Shown: positions 22,780 to 32,405, numbered from the stretch's first letter. The stretch is DNA of 39,509 bases from an uncultured Bacillota bacterium (GCA_937876465.1 CALEHV010000042.1:1-39509), one strand, 5' to 3'. A program made the numbers and translations. The notes: generated by a model from the letters alone, not told the origin.

Positions 22780-25107
22780 ATGGACGAAAAACAAAAAATC
22801 ACACTTCCTCTTCTTATTACAAAGAACTTTGTTCTTTTTCCTAGTAAGAAAGATGAAAGAATTGACGCAGGCAGAGACTTTTCTGTCAAAGCCGTTAATG
22901 CTTCAAGGGATAATAACAGTTCCCTCCTTTTAGTCGTATCGCAAAGAGATCCAAATGTGGATGTACCAACCGTAAACGATATTTATGAAGTTGGTACTCT
23001 TTGCCGTATCGTTTCTTACAGCAATATGAACAAATATGTTCGTATTCGCGTTCAAGTTAGTTCAAGAGTGAAAATTTCAAATGTTTCATTTGATGCACAA
23101 GGTTTTTATGTTGCTGAAAGCACAATCCTCGAAGAGATTCCTGGAGATGACGAAAAAGTAACAACCTATGTTAGAGACATCGCTCTTACAATTCAACAAA
23201 CCCCAGCAATTAGTAACATTCTTCCACGTAATATCTTTAATGATATTGTCGGAAAGGCTGTTCAACCTGGAGAATTAGCAGACACACTTATTCCATATTT
23301 AAGTATGCCTGATACAAAAAGACAGGAATTACTTGAAACTCTTAACGTTCAATTACGTTTAGAAAGAGTTCTTGAATTATTAGAAGAAGCTAAAGTTGAA
23401 GCTCAAGTTGATGAAACTATTGAGAAAAATGTTCAAAAGAACATGGAAAAGAATCAAAAGGATTATATTCTCCACGAAAAACTCCGTGCTATTAAAGAGG
23501 AACTTAATCATGGCGAAGGTGATGCTGATGATGCTGATTCAATTTTAGAAAAACTAGAAAAGAACCCTTATCCAGAACACGTTAAGGCAAAAGTTAAAGC
23601 TGAAATTAAACGTTACGAAATGATGCCTCAAGCAAGCCTTGAAGCTTCATTATCTATGTCATACATTCAAACTCTTTTAGATGTCCCATGGTTTCAAAAA
23701 ACTGAAGACACAGATGAGATTGATAATGTTCGTAAAATTTTAGACGAAGACCATTATGGTCTTAAGAAAGTAAAAGAACGTATTTTAGAATACCTTGCCG
23801 TTAAGAAAATGACTGGTAATCTAAAAGCTCCTATTCTTTGCTTCTTTGGGCCACCAGGATGTGGTAAGACTTCGTTAGGAAAATCAATTGCTAGAGCTTT
23901 AGGACGTAAGTTCTTTAAAGCATCTTTAGGTGGAATTTCTGATGAAGCTGAAATTCGCGGTCATAGAAGAACCTATGTCGGTTCTATGCCTGGACGTGTC
24001 ATTCAAGGTATGAGACGTGCGCAAGTTACAAACCCTGTATTCTTACTCGATGAAATCGATAAACTCGCTTCATCTTATAAGGGCGATCCAGCAAGTGCTC
24101 TTCTTGAAGTTTTAGACCCAGAACAAAACTTTGCATTCAATGATAACTATCTTGAAGAACCGTATGATTTAAGCAATGTATTGTTCATCTGTACAGCAAA
24201 CTATTTAGACAATATTCCTGGACCACTTCGTGATCGTTTGGAACTTATCGAAGTTAATTCATATACAGAAATTGAAAAACTTCAAATTGCTAAGAATTTC
24301 TTATATAAGAAACAAGTTGAAGCAAACGGACTTAAAACTGAACAAATTACATTTACCGATGATGCATATAAATTCATCATACGTAAGTACACAATGGAAT
24401 CAGGTGTTCGTGAACTCGAGCGTAAGATTGCTAGCGTGATTCGTAAAGTTGTTGTTGAACTTTTAACTAACAAAGAACTTAAGACAGTTGAAATTACTCC
24501 AGAAAAAGTTGAAAAATTCTTAGGCGCTCCAATTTTTGAGAATACTAAGAAAGAAAAGAGCGAACAAGTTGGTGTTGTTACCGGCTTAGCTTATACCCAA
24601 TTTGGTGGAGATATTCTTCCAATTGAAGTAACTCACTTTGCCGGAAAAGGCGGATTAGTTCTTACCGGAAAACTTGGTGATGTTATGAAAGAATCTGCAA
24701 CTATTGCTCTCGACTATGTCAGAGCAAATGCAGGTAAATATGGTATTGATAATAAGGTTTTTGCTGAAAATGATATTCATATTCACGTACCAGAAGGTGC
24801 CGTTCCAAAAGATGGTCCATCTGCTGGTGTTGCAATCACAACTGCTATTATTTCCTGTCTTACAAATAAACCAGTTGATAACAATGTAGCCATGACTGGC
24901 GAGGTTACACTTAGAGGTAACGCATTACCAATTGGTGGTTTAAGAGAAAAATCACTTGCTGCTTTACGCAGTGGAATCAAAACAATTGTCGTTCCTAAAG
25001 ATAACAAAAATGCCGTTGAAGAACTTCCTGATGAAGTTAAGAAAGGCTTAAATATTGTTTTCATGGAAACAGTTGATGATGCAGTTAAGGTAGCTATTAA
25101 ACAATGA
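22780..25107 (+). CDS. lon: Lon, ATP-dependent serine protease
   Basis: This is a LonA-type protease of 775 aa. In order: substrate-binding N-domain (about 8-200), coiled coil, AAA+ module with Walker A GPPGCGKTS (about 357-365), Walker B FLLDEIDKL and the arginine-bearing ANYLDNIPGPLRDR, then the protease domain. The Ser-Lys dyad is S681 in KDGPSAG and K724 in GGLREKS, 43 residues apart as in E. coli Lon. It degrades misfolded and regulatory proteins. Shine-Dalgarno AAGGAGG lies 7 nt before the ATG. It follows tig by 31 nt without a terminator and overlaps engB by 4 bases, so tig-lon-engB form a protein-quality/ribosome operon. Confidence 0.97.
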   Translation: MDEKQKITLPLLITKNFVLFPSKKDERIDAGRDFSVKAVNASRDNNSSLLLVVSQRDPNVDVPTVNDIYEVGTLCRIVSYSNMNKYVRIRVQVSSRVKISNVSFDAQGFYVAESTILEEIPGDDEKVTTYVRDIALTIQQTPAISNILPRNIFNDIVGKAVQPGELADTLIPYLSMPDTKRQELLETLNVQLRLERVLELLEEAKVEAQVDETIEKNVQKNMEKNQKDYILHEKLRAIKEELNHGEGDADDADSILEKLEKNPYPEHVKAKVKAEIKRYEMMPQASLEASLSMSYIQTLLDVPWFQKTEDTDEIDNVRKILDEDHYGLKKVKERILEYLAVKKMTGNLKAPILCFFGPPGCGKTSLGKSIARALGRKFFKASLGGISDEAEIRGHRRTYVGSMPGRVIQGMRRAQVTNPVFLLDEIDKLASSYKGDPASALLEVLDPEQNFAFNDNYLEEPYDLSNVLFICTANYLDNIPGPLRDRLELIEVNSYTEIEKLQIAKNFLYKKQVEANGLKTEQITFTDDAYKFIIRKYTMESGVRELERKIASVIRKVVVELLTNKELKTVEITPEKVEKFLGAPIFENTKKEKSEQVGVVTGLAYTQFGGDILPIEVTHFAGKGGLVLTGKLGDVMKESATIALDYVRANAGKYGIDNKVFAENDIHIHVPEGAVPKDGPSAGVAITTAIISCLTNKPVDNNVAMTGEVTLRGNALPIGGLREKSLAALRSGIKTIVVPKDNKNAVEELPDEVKKGLNIVFMETVDDAVKVAIKQ

Positions 25108-25685
25108 TTGATTTTGCTAAAGCAATTTTTGTAAAAAGTGCTCCAACTTTAAAAGACAGACCTGATTTATGTCTTCCAGAAATCTGTTTTGTTGGAAAAA
25201 GTAATGTGGGAAAGAGTTCTCTCATTAATGCTTTATGCAAAAGAAAACAATTAGCATACACATCTTCAAAACCTGGTTTTACAAAATTATTGAATTATTA
25301 TTCAATAGATGAAACCTTCTATCTAGTTGATGCTCCAGGTTATGGTTATACCATTAGTGGCAGCAAGCATTTAGATAGTTTTGCGAAGATGATGGAAAGC
25401 TATTTCGATAAAGAAAAGCTCAAAGGAGTGTGCTTATTATTAGACTCACGTCACAAAATGAGCGAAGATGATAAATCGTTTTATGAATTTATTACATCAA
25501 AAAACATTCCAGTAATCGTTATCATGACTAAAGTTGATAAATTGAATCAGTCCGAAAAAGCTAAAATGGCAAAAAATGTTAAAGAAGCATTCGGAGACAT
25601 CGACTTTTACCCAGTTAGTGAGACCAACAATAAGTTAGTTGAAGCTATAAGGGCTAAGATTAATAATCTTGTCTATTCAAAATAG
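25104..25685 (+). CDS. engB: EngB (YsxC/YihA) ribosome-assembly GTPase
   Basis: The 193-aa TRAFAC GTPase is needed for large-subunit assembly. Motifs: G1 GKSNVGKSSLINAL (about 32-45), G2 region SSKPGFTK, G3 DAPGYGY, G4 TKVD, and G5-like PVSET. Length is typical (about 190-200). The ATG overlaps the lon stop (ATGA), so it is coupled to lon. The -35 box of the downstream valS promoter lies in its last codons. Confidence 0.95.
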   Translation: MIDFAKAIFVKSAPTLKDRPDLCLPEICFVGKSNVGKSSLINALCKRKQLAYTSSKPGFTKLLNYYSIDETFYLVDAPGYGYTISGSKHLDSFAKMMESYFDKEKLKGVCLLLDSRHKMSEDDKSFYEFITSKNIPVIVIMTKVDKLNQSEKAKMAKNVKEAFGDIDFYPVSETNNKLVEAIRAKINNLVYSK

Positions 25686-25697
25686 GCAGTTTATAAT
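25669..25697 (+). promoter_or_regulatory. valS promoter
   Basis: TTGTCT (25669-25674, inside engB), 17 bp, TATAAT (25692-25697). Transcription should begin near 25704, giving a leader of about 235 nt. Confidence 0.7.
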
Positions 25698-25703
25698 TAT
25701 CGT

Positions 25704-25920
25704 GGCTTAAGACCTAGAGGTTAATTAATCCTGCAATATTAGAGAGAGATGGACGGTGGAAGCATCTCATTGCATCTAATTAATGTCGCTAGCGAGGCTA
25801 GAGATGGGAACATCCCGCTAATCTACGTTACAGATTAATTAAGTGCTATAACATTTGTTATAGAATTAAGGTGGTACCACGTTCAAAGCGTCCTTAAACT
25901 AAGGGCGCTTTTTATTTTAA
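25704..25920 (+). promoter_or_regulatory. T-box riboswitch controlling valS
   Basis: All core T-box parts are visible. The Stem I distal hairpin GAGATG/CATCTC holds the conserved GGTGGAA loop (about 25745-25768). TGCAAT/ATTGCA and TTAATTA/TAATTAA pairings extend Stem I. A hairpin precedes the antiterminator (CTATAAC/GTTATAG). The T-box sequence AAGGTGGTACCACG is at 25868-25881; its TGGT can pair with an uncharged tRNA acceptor ending ACCA. TTAAGG (25866) can pair with CCTTAA (25892) as antiterminator, competing with the terminator. A GTC valine triplet at 25785-25787 lies beside Stem I and may be the specifier, but I cannot place it securely. Confidence 0.93.
25885..25918 (+). terminator. T-box intrinsic terminator (attenuator)
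   Basis: A 12-bp stem pairs AAAGCGTCCTTA (25885-25896) with TAAGGGCGCTTT (25900-25911), with one G-U pair and loop AAC, followed by a T-run. It shares CCTTA with the antiterminator. Confidence 0.92.
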
Positions 25921-25938
25921 TTAAAAGGAGGATCAAAT

Positions 25939-28485
25939 ATGTTAGATAAAAGATACGATCCAAAAAAAGTTGAGGAAGGTAAGTATGAATTCTGGAAAAA
26001 GGAAGGATACTTTACAGCAGGAGATACTTCAAAACAAGCATTCTCTATGGTTATTCCTCCTCCAAATGTCACAGGTAAATTACATTTAGGGCACGCTTGG
26101 GACACGACAGTTCAAGATATTACGGCAAGATATAAACGCTTGCAGGGTTTTGATGTTCTTTGGTTACCAGGTATGGACCATGCCGGAATTGCAACTCAAG
26201 CAAAAGTTGAAACAAAGCTTCGTGAACAAGGAATCTCTCGTTATGACCTAGGCCGTGAGAAATTCTTAGAGAAAGTTTGGGAATGGAAAGATGAATACGG
26301 CAAGAACATTCATATGCAATGGGCAAAAATGGGCCTTTCGCTTGATTATACACGCGAAAGATTCACTCTTGACGAAGGATTAAGCCTTGCAGTTAAAACA
26401 GTTTTTAAAGGCTTATATGATAAAGGTTTGATTTATAGAGGCGAACGTATCATTAACTATGATCCTGTTATGAAGACAGCTTTAAGTAATATTGAAGTTG
26501 TCTATGAAGACGATAAAGGCAAATTCTATTATTTTAGATATCCAATTGAAGGTTCTAATGAATATTTAATTGTTGCCACGACAAGACCAGAAACTATGTT
26601 TGGTGATGTTGCTGTCTTTGTTAATCCAAACGATGAAAGATACAAACACTTAATTGGCAAAAAGGTTGTTAACCCTGCTAATGAAGAACTCTTACCTATC
26701 ATGGGCGATGAATATGTTGATATAGAGTTTGGTACAGGCGCTATGAAATGTACACCTGCACATGATCCTAACGACTTCGCTTTAAGCGAAAAATATGGAT
26801 TAGCTCGTATTAAATGTATGGATGAAGAAGCAAAAATGACAGATATTTGTGGTCAATTTAAAGGAATGGACCGCTATGAATGTCGCGATGCTTTAGTAGC
26901 AAAAATTGAAAAAGATGGTCGTTTAGAAAAGGTTGAAGACATTGTTCACCCAGTTGGTCACTCAGAAAGAAGCCATACTGTAGTCGAGCCATATTTAAGT
27001 AAACAATGGTTCGTTAAAATGGAACCTCTTGCAAAGCAAGCAATCGCAAAATCCATCGTTGAATTTGTTCCAGCAAGATTTAAAAATACATGGTTGCAAT
27101 GGATGGAAAATTGTGAAGATTGGTGCATTTCACGTCAACTTTGGTGGGGCCATAGAATCCCTGCTTATTACAATGTAAAAACTGGAGAAATCAAAGTTTC
27201 TATTGAAGAAATTAATGATCCAGAATGGAACCAAGACGAAGATGTTCTTGATACATGGTTCTCTTCTGCATTGTGGCCATTTGCAACACTTGGTTGGCCA
27301 AATCAAACAGCAGATTTGAAACGTTACTTCCCAACAAGTTTACTTTCCACAGGATACGATATTATTTTCTTCTGGGTCTCAAGAATGATCTTTGATTCAA
27401 TTGAATTTACAGGCGAGTCCCCATTTAAAGATTGTTTAATTCACGGATTAATCCGTGACTCTCAAGGAAGAAAGATGTCTAAATCACTTGGAAACGGTAT
27501 TGACCCAATGGATGTTATTGATCAATATGGCGTTGACGCCCTTAGATATTTCTTAACAACTGGTTCTGCTCCAGGACTTGATATTCGTTATATTGAAGAA
27601 AAGGTTGTTTCATCAAGTAACTATCTCAATAAGATTTGGAATTCGGCTCGTTATGTTTTAGAAAACTTAGGTGAAAATTTCAAACCTGTAGATTTCAAAT
27701 TTGAACAATTACAAAAAGTTGAACAAGACATTCTTGTTAAATTAAATGAAACAATTAAAAAAGTTGAAAATGCTATGGATAAATATGAATATTCTATGGC
27801 AAGTTCACATTTGTATAACTTTGTTTATGATGATTTCTGTTCAACATATCTTGAAATGAGTAAAGTTGCTCTTCAAGGCAGTGATGAAAAATATAAAGAA
27901 ATTGTTAAATCAATCTTACTTTATATCTTAAAAGATATAATTATTATGATTTATCCATATGCTCCATTCATCGGAGAAGAATTATATCAAGCACTTCCAG
28001 AACATAAGAAATCAATCATGATTGAATCTTATCCAAAAGCCGTAAATTACAAGGCTGATGTTTCTCAAGTCGAACTTCTATATAAGATGATTCAAGACAT
28101 CCGTACATACAAAGTAAATAATAAACTTGCTCCAAACTATAAGTTAAAACTTATTATCGAAAGCAAAAATGAATTATTTAATGGCTTTGAAACATTCTTA
28201 TCTAGATTCAGTTTCGCAAAAGAAATTGTTATCGAAAAGCAAGTAGAATCAAAAGGTGTTAAATTTGTTTATAACTCTGCAATTCTATATATTGAAGACG
28301 ACATTTCAGACGAAGAAAAGGCAGCTAAAAAAGCTAAAGACATTGCATTCTTAGAAAGCGAAATTAAACGTAGTGAAGGAATGCTTAACAATCCAAATTT
28401 CGTTAACAAGGCTCCTGCTGAAAAAGTTAATCTTGAACGCAATAAACTTGCAGAATTCAAGAAGCGATTAGAAGCATTGAAATAA
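25939..28485 (+). CDS. valS: valyl-tRNA synthetase
   Basis: This class Ia synthetase charges tRNA-Val and edits Thr. HIGH motif: HLGH (49-52) in PPPNVTGKLHLGHAW. The CP1 editing domain includes ATTRPETMFGDVAV and GTGAMKCTPAHDPND. The KMSKS motif is at 512-516 in GRKMSKSLGNGIDP. An anticodon-binding helical domain and a C-terminal coiled coil (about 785-845) follow. It is 848 aa, a normal length. The valine-specific start DKRYDPKKVEEGKYEFW is clear. A strong AAAGGAGG precedes the ATG. It is regulated by the T-box upstream and ended by a palindromic terminator. Confidence 0.97.
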   Translation: MLDKRYDPKKVEEGKYEFWKKEGYFTAGDTSKQAFSMVIPPPNVTGKLHLGHAWDTTVQDITARYKRLQGFDVLWLPGMDHAGIATQAKVETKLREQGISRYDLGREKFLEKVWEWKDEYGKNIHMQWAKMGLSLDYTRERFTLDEGLSLAVKTVFKGLYDKGLIYRGERIINYDPVMKTALSNIEVVYEDDKGKFYYFRYPIEGSNEYLIVATTRPETMFGDVAVFVNPNDERYKHLIGKKVVNPANEELLPIMGDEYVDIEFGTGAMKCTPAHDPNDFALSEKYGLARIKCMDEEAKMTDICGQFKGMDRYECRDALVAKIEKDGRLEKVEDIVHPVGHSERSHTVVEPYLSKQWFVKMEPLAKQAIAKSIVEFVPARFKNTWLQWMENCEDWCISRQLWWGHRIPAYYNVKTGEIKVSIEEINDPEWNQDEDVLDTWFSSALWPFATLGWPNQTADLKRYFPTSLLSTGYDIIFFWVSRMIFDSIEFTGESPFKDCLIHGLIRDSQGRKMSKSLGNGIDPMDVIDQYGVDALRYFLTTGSAPGLDIRYIEEKVVSSSNYLNKIWNSARYVLENLGENFKPVDFKFEQLQKVEQDILVKLNETIKKVENAMDKYEYSMASSHLYNFVYDDFCSTYLEMSKVALQGSDEKYKEIVKSILLYILKDIIIMIYPYAPFIGEELYQALPEHKKSIMIESYPKAVNYKADVSQVELLYKMIQDIRTYKVNNKLAPNYKLKLIIESKNELFNGFETFLSRFSFAKEIVIEKQVESKGVKFVYNSAILYIEDDISDEEKAAKKAKDIAFLESEIKRSEGMLNNPNFVNKAPAEKVNLERNKLAEFKKRLEALK

Positions 28486-28499
28486 CAAACTTAAAAATT

Positions 28500-28528
28500 A
28501 AGGTGGAATTAATTCCACCTTTTTATTT
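28500..28528 (+). terminator. valS terminator
   Basis: AAGGTGGAATT (28500-28510) is followed at once by its reverse complement AATTCCACCTT (28511-28521), then TTTATTTT. The inner bases form the loop. Confidence 0.88.
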
Positions 28529-28579
28529 TGTGTGAAAATATTTTGAAATTTTTGACTATATGTTATTGGGAGGATTAAA

Positions 28580-29128
28580 ATGTCAAAAGTTTTTATTGGA
28601 GTTCTTGTCGTCACGGTCGCAATGATTGTTATTTTCGGTGTTGTAGAAGCTAATAATGCTCAATATGCCCAAAATCTTGCAAACGTAACTACTCAATTAG
28701 TGCAAGAAGGAACGATTAGTGTTTCTATTAATGGAGAAATTGTCCGTGCGGGCACGTATCTTCTTGAAGAAAATACTTGTCTTGCTGATTTACTCGAAGT
28801 AGCAGGTGGCGTTACAACTAACGCAGATGAACTTGCCTATGATGTAAGTTATCTACTTCAGGACGGATATTCCTTTTATATTGCCCCAAAATACGACAAT
28901 ACGGATGTCTGCTCATTAGAACCTATTAAAAAAGTAAATATTAACTCTGATAATGCATCTACGTTACAAACAGTTAACGGAATTGGATCTTCAGTTGCAA
29001 ATGCAATTGTTTCTTATAGAGAAGCAAACGGATTATTTGGTCGTATTGAAGATATTAAAAACGTTAACGGAATTGGCAATGCAACTTTTGAAAAAGTTAA
29101 AAACAATATTGTGCTTCGTAATGCATGA
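28580..29128 (+). CDS. comEA: ComEA, competence DNA receptor
   Basis: The 182-aa protein has an N-terminal membrane anchor (about 4-24), an SLBB domain (TISVSINGEIVRAGTYLLEE, about 45-110) and a C-terminal helix-hairpin-helix pair: VNINSDNASTLQTVNGIG and FGRIEDIKNVNGIGNATFEK. This is the standard ComEA architecture: it binds incoming double-stranded DNA outside the membrane and feeds it to ComEC. Shine-Dalgarno GGGAGGA is 6-7 nt before the ATG. It overlaps comEC by 4 bases. Confidence 0.93.
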   Translation: MSKVFIGVLVVTVAMIVIFGVVEANNAQYAQNLANVTTQLVQEGTISVSINGEIVRAGTYLLEENTCLADLLEVAGGVTTNADELAYDVSYLLQDGYSFYIAPKYDNTDVCSLEPIKKVNINSDNASTLQTVNGIGSSVANAIVSYREANGLFGRIEDIKNVNGIGNATFEKVKNNIVLRNA

Positions 29129-31161
29129 TCCTCTTTTTCAGCTTCTTGGGTTTGATAGTAGGACTTTATTTCTTTAGAAATAATATAGTCCTCTCTCTTA
29201 TAGTTTCCCTTGCTTTCGTTACCATCGTCTTGATTCGCTTTAAGGGCGAAAAAAGAAAGGCTGTAATCCTTATACCCTTTTTTACATTTATCTATGGTTG
29301 CGTTAGTTCCCAAATCCCCATTATCTCATCCGCAATCAATCATCAATCCTATTGCGGCTTTGTAATTGAGAGCAAGGAAAACTATTTCTTATTTCAATCT
29401 GGACTTCAACGATTTTACGTCTATGAAGAAGGCAATTATCGTGAAGTTGGCGATATATTAAATATTAAAAGTGAACCTACCAAAATTGAGATGACTACAT
29501 ATGAAAGTCAGTTTTCTTTTGTAGAATACTTATCTCAAAAAGGAATTACTCAATCGTTAAACTCAAAAGATATAGAAACGAAGTTTCAAGTTCCTTTTAG
29601 GCTTAAACAACAAAGAAATAATTTTCTATCACATTTTGATGAAGAAATAGCCTCTTTAATTGACGCTCTATTATTTTGCAACAAAGACTACAAAAATAGC
29701 ACTGTAAAAGTAGCAGATAAAATGGGAATAATATTTCTGCTTTCGATGAGTGGAATTTACTTCAGTTTTTTACTTCGTGGAATGCGGAAATTACTGTCTC
29801 AATTTTTGAATGATAAATTTGCAACAATAATCCCATTTTTAATATTGCTGCCCTATATTTTATTTTTGTTTCCAAAAATCGGAATATTAAGAGTAGTTTC
29901 TTTATACATATTTAGATTTATAAACGATACGTTTCTAAAGAAAAAATTTAGCTCTTTATCAATGATATCTCTTACTGGTATTGTCTTTTTACTAATAGAT
30001 GGGACATTAGCGTATCAACAAGCATTTTATGTTGGATATGGACTTTCTTTAGCGATTCAATTTTCAATGCCAACTTTCTCGTCTTTTAAAAAGCCTTACA
30101 GAGCAATTTGCATTCCAATTTTCGTTTATTTATTAATGCTACCTTTAACCAATTTAAATAATGGCGAATGGCATATATTTGGTTTAATAATTCAAAACGT
30201 ATTATTACCTTTTAATCAAATTTTTGTTGTTGTAGCGTTACTTTCTTTTTATTTAAATACACCTTTTATAAATGTACTTTCGTTTTTAACGAAAATTTTG
30301 AATGGATCATATAATCTTGTTTCAAATTTTGATATCACAATCTCAATTGCAGATTATGTTAATTTTTTAATTCCTTTTTATTATTTAAGTATTTTTATCA
30401 TCTTGTATTTAATGGAATCTAAACGTTATTTCCACATTAAATACTGTGCGATACCTTTAGCAAGTTCATTATTGTTTTGCATGATTCCATTAAGGATGTG
30501 GTTTTTGAATGCGATTTATTTTATAAATGTTGGCCAAGGAGATTCGTTAATTATCCAGAACAAGTCAAATGTAGTAATGATAGATACGGGTGGGGTTAAA
30601 AATGTTGATTTAGCCACAGAAACGCTTATTCCTTTTATGAGGAAAAAGCACATAAACCACATTGATGCTCTAATAACCACTCATAATGACTTTGATCATA
30701 GCGGGGCAGCTGACTCTCTTATTAAAAATTTTACTGTAAATAACTATCTAACAAATGCAAACGATTTTCCTTATAGAATTGGCGATATTTATTTAGAAAA
30801 TTTAAATACGATGAAAAGCGAAGAAGAAAATGATAATTCTTTAGTTTTTAACTTATCTTTTATGAACAAAAAATGGCTATTAATGGGTGATGCATCTACA
30901 AACGTTGAAAAGTTTTTAATTGACAATAATTTTGATATTGATTGTGACATCATAAAAGTTGGCCATCATGGAAGTAAATCTTCATCCTCAGATTCCTTTA
31001 TAAAACGTTGTTCTCCAAGCGAGGCTATTATTTCAGTTGGAGCTCAAAATAAATATGATCATCCTAATGAAAGTGTTATAGAGACACTAGCAAAATATAA
31101 CGTTAATGTTAGACGCACAGATGTAGAAGGAACTATTTCCTACGTTCAAATTACGACTTAA
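29125..31161 (+). CDS. comEC: ComEC/Rec2 DNA uptake channel
   Basis: The polytopic membrane protein has 678 aa. Two or three N-terminal membrane segments come first, then an OB-like extracellular part (about 70-160), the competence domain with many membrane helices (about 190-455), and a C-terminal metallo-beta-lactamase domain starting INVGQGDSLII. The MBL motif THNDFDHSG keeps the metal ligands, and GHHGSKSSSS is the later conserved motif. It should transport one DNA strand into the cell, and the MBL domain is the candidate nuclease for the other strand. It is shorter than Bacillus ComEC (776 aa). The start overlaps comEA, and the stop touches the upstream-most holA ATG. Confidence 0.94.
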   Translation: MILFFSFLGLIVGLYFFRNNIVLSLIVSLAFVTIVLIRFKGEKRKAVILIPFFTFIYGCVSSQIPIISSAINHQSYCGFVIESKENYFLFQSGLQRFYVYEEGNYREVGDILNIKSEPTKIEMTTYESQFSFVEYLSQKGITQSLNSKDIETKFQVPFRLKQQRNNFLSHFDEEIASLIDALLFCNKDYKNSTVKVADKMGIIFLLSMSGIYFSFLLRGMRKLLSQFLNDKFATIIPFLILLPYILFLFPKIGILRVVSLYIFRFINDTFLKKKFSSLSMISLTGIVFLLIDGTLAYQQAFYVGYGLSLAIQFSMPTFSSFKKPYRAICIPIFVYLLMLPLTNLNNGEWHIFGLIIQNVLLPFNQIFVVVALLSFYLNTPFINVLSFLTKILNGSYNLVSNFDITISIADYVNFLIPFYYLSIFIILYLMESKRYFHIKYCAIPLASSLLFCMIPLRMWFLNAIYFINVGQGDSLIIQNKSNVVMIDTGGVKNVDLATETLIPFMRKKHINHIDALITTHNDFDHSGAADSLIKNFTVNNYLTNANDFPYRIGDIYLENLNTMKSEEENDNSLVFNLSFMNKKWLLMGDASTNVEKFLIDNNFDIDCDIIKVGHHGSKSSSSDSFIKRCSPSEAIISVGAQNKYDHPNESVIETLAKYNVNVRRTDVEGTISYVQITT

Positions 31162-31181
31162 TGATGTATAATTTCATTAAG

Positions 31182-32162
31182 ATGATCGAGATAATCTACG
31201 GAAAACAAGTCACTCTTAATCGCATTTTCGTTAAAAAAATCATCAAACGTGAAATTGATGAACCTAACGATTTTAATTTTATTAAATACGATATGGACGA
31301 AACCAAACTCGTAGATGTGATTGATGATGTTGCTGCTCCAAGTTTGTTTTCTGACAACAAAGTTGTCGTCATGGACAACATTAATTTTCCGATTAAATTT
31401 TCTGACGATGATGAGAAAAACAAAATAATGGATATCTTGGAAAATTTCCCAGATTATGTTCATTTAGTTTTGATTACTCGAACCGATAAACTCGACACCA
31501 AAGATCCTATTGTCAAATTGGCTAGTGAAAAAGGTAAAATTACTCAATCGATTATTGCTGATAAGGATTTGCCTGAAATGATTAGGGAAGCTTTCGGTCG
31601 TCACAACGTCAAAATCGACAACAATGCGATTGAAGAATTAATAAAAAGAGTTGATGGTGATTACGACAGAATGTTTAACGAATGCGCAAAGTTAGTTTTA
31701 CTAAAGGAGCGCATTAATATTAACGACATTATTTTATATGTCCAAAAACCTTTAAACGAAAAAGAATACGAGCTTACAAATGCTTTGCTTGCTGGTAATC
31801 GTGCCTTAGCTTTACAAATTTATAGAGATTTTGAAGTTTTGGGAAGAAAGAAAGTCGATGCCCTCGCTGGCAGTCTTGGCAGACAATTTAGAGAATATTG
31901 GCAAATTTCATATCTAGATTCAAAAGGTTTCTCGGAAGAAGAAATTGCTGAACAAATGAATTTAAAATCCGGTAGGGTTTGGAATGTTCTACACAAAAAC
32001 CTACGCGGCTTAACTTATAAAAACATTACAAACATTTTAGATGGCTTATATCAGCTTGATTACAAAGTAAAGAGCGGCCAAATGGACCGCTCTTATGCTC
32101 TTGAATTATTTATTCTTAGTTTTCCAGCAAGGAATGTCTTATTTAGAGATTCCGTTGACTAA
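31182..32162 (+). CDS. holA: DNA polymerase III delta subunit
   Basis: HolA loads the sliding clamp together with delta-prime and tau/gamma. The start MIEIIYGKQVTLNRIF puts the first beta strand at residue 2, as in Mollicutes-like HolA proteins. An in-frame ATG at 31161 (overlapping the comEC TAA as TAATG) would add MMYNFIK and is the alternative. Typical segments are ATP-binding-fold remnants VVVMDNI and VHLVLITRTDKLDTKDP, then AFGRHNVKIDNNAIEELI and the C-terminal collar domain with EYELTNALLAGNRALALQIY. TATAAT ends 9 nt before the chosen ATG and there is no Shine-Dalgarno site. Its last 24 bases are antisense to the end of rpsT. Confidence 0.88.
   Translation: MIEIIYGKQVTLNRIFVKKIIKREIDEPNDFNFIKYDMDETKLVDVIDDVAAPSLFSDNKVVVMDNINFPIKFSDDDEKNKIMDILENFPDYVHLVLITRTDKLDTKDPIVKLASEKGKITQSIIADKDLPEMIREAFGRHNVKIDNNAIEELIKRVDGDYDRMFNECAKLVLLKERININDIILYVQKPLNEKEYELTNALLAGNRALALQIYRDFEVLGRKKVDALAGSLGRQFREYWQISYLDSKGFSEEEIAEQMNLKSGRVWNVLHKNLRGLTYKNITNILDGLYQLDYKVKSGQMDRSYALELFILSFPARNVLFRDSVD
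32061..32094 (-). terminator. rpsT terminator inside the holA coding region
   Basis: On the minus strand the stem AAGAGCGG (from 32094) pairs with CCGCTCTT (to 32070) and is followed by TACTTTGT. It lies 45 nt past the rpsT stop. The U-tract is weak, and the same bases encode holA residues on the other strand. Confidence 0.6.
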
Positions 32163-32405
32163 TTTTGTAAGAGTTGCTTTTTTACGAGCTGCAGTGTTAC
32201 GTGCATAAACACCTGATGTAACACTCTTGTCGATTAAACGAAGTGCAACTTTTAATGCTTCAGCTGCTGCTTTTGCATCGTTCTTTTCAACTGCAACACG
32301 GACCTTTTTGCTTGCTGTAGCAATTTGTGATCTGACTGCGACGTTGCGTTGTCTTGCTTTTTCGTTTGTAGCGATTCTCTTAATTTGTGATTTAATTTGA
32401 GCCAT
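32139..32405 (-). CDS. rpsT: 30S ribosomal protein S20
   Basis: The 88-aa basic helical protein starts MAQIKSQIKRIATNEKARQRN, with the S20-typical RxxxNxxxRxxN layout. It ends with the RNTAARKKATLTKLVNGI segment that binds 16S rRNA. Length and charge are standard. A strong Shine-Dalgarno site (GAAGGAAGT) precedes the ATG. It is convergent with holA, and their coding regions overlap by 24 bases. Confidence 0.97.
   Translation of the reverse strand: MAQIKSQIKRIATNEKARQRNVAVRSQIATASKKVRVAVEKNDAKAAAEALKVALRLIDKSVTSGVYARNTAARKKATLTKLVNGISK

Noticed and set aside
24783..25064. Antisense ORF of 93 codons inside lon
   Set aside because: Its composition mirrors the conserved Lon protease domain on the other strand, and it has no promoter or ribosome site.
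31158..31463. Antisense ORF of 101 codons over holA
   Set aside because: Shadow of holA; no independent start signal.
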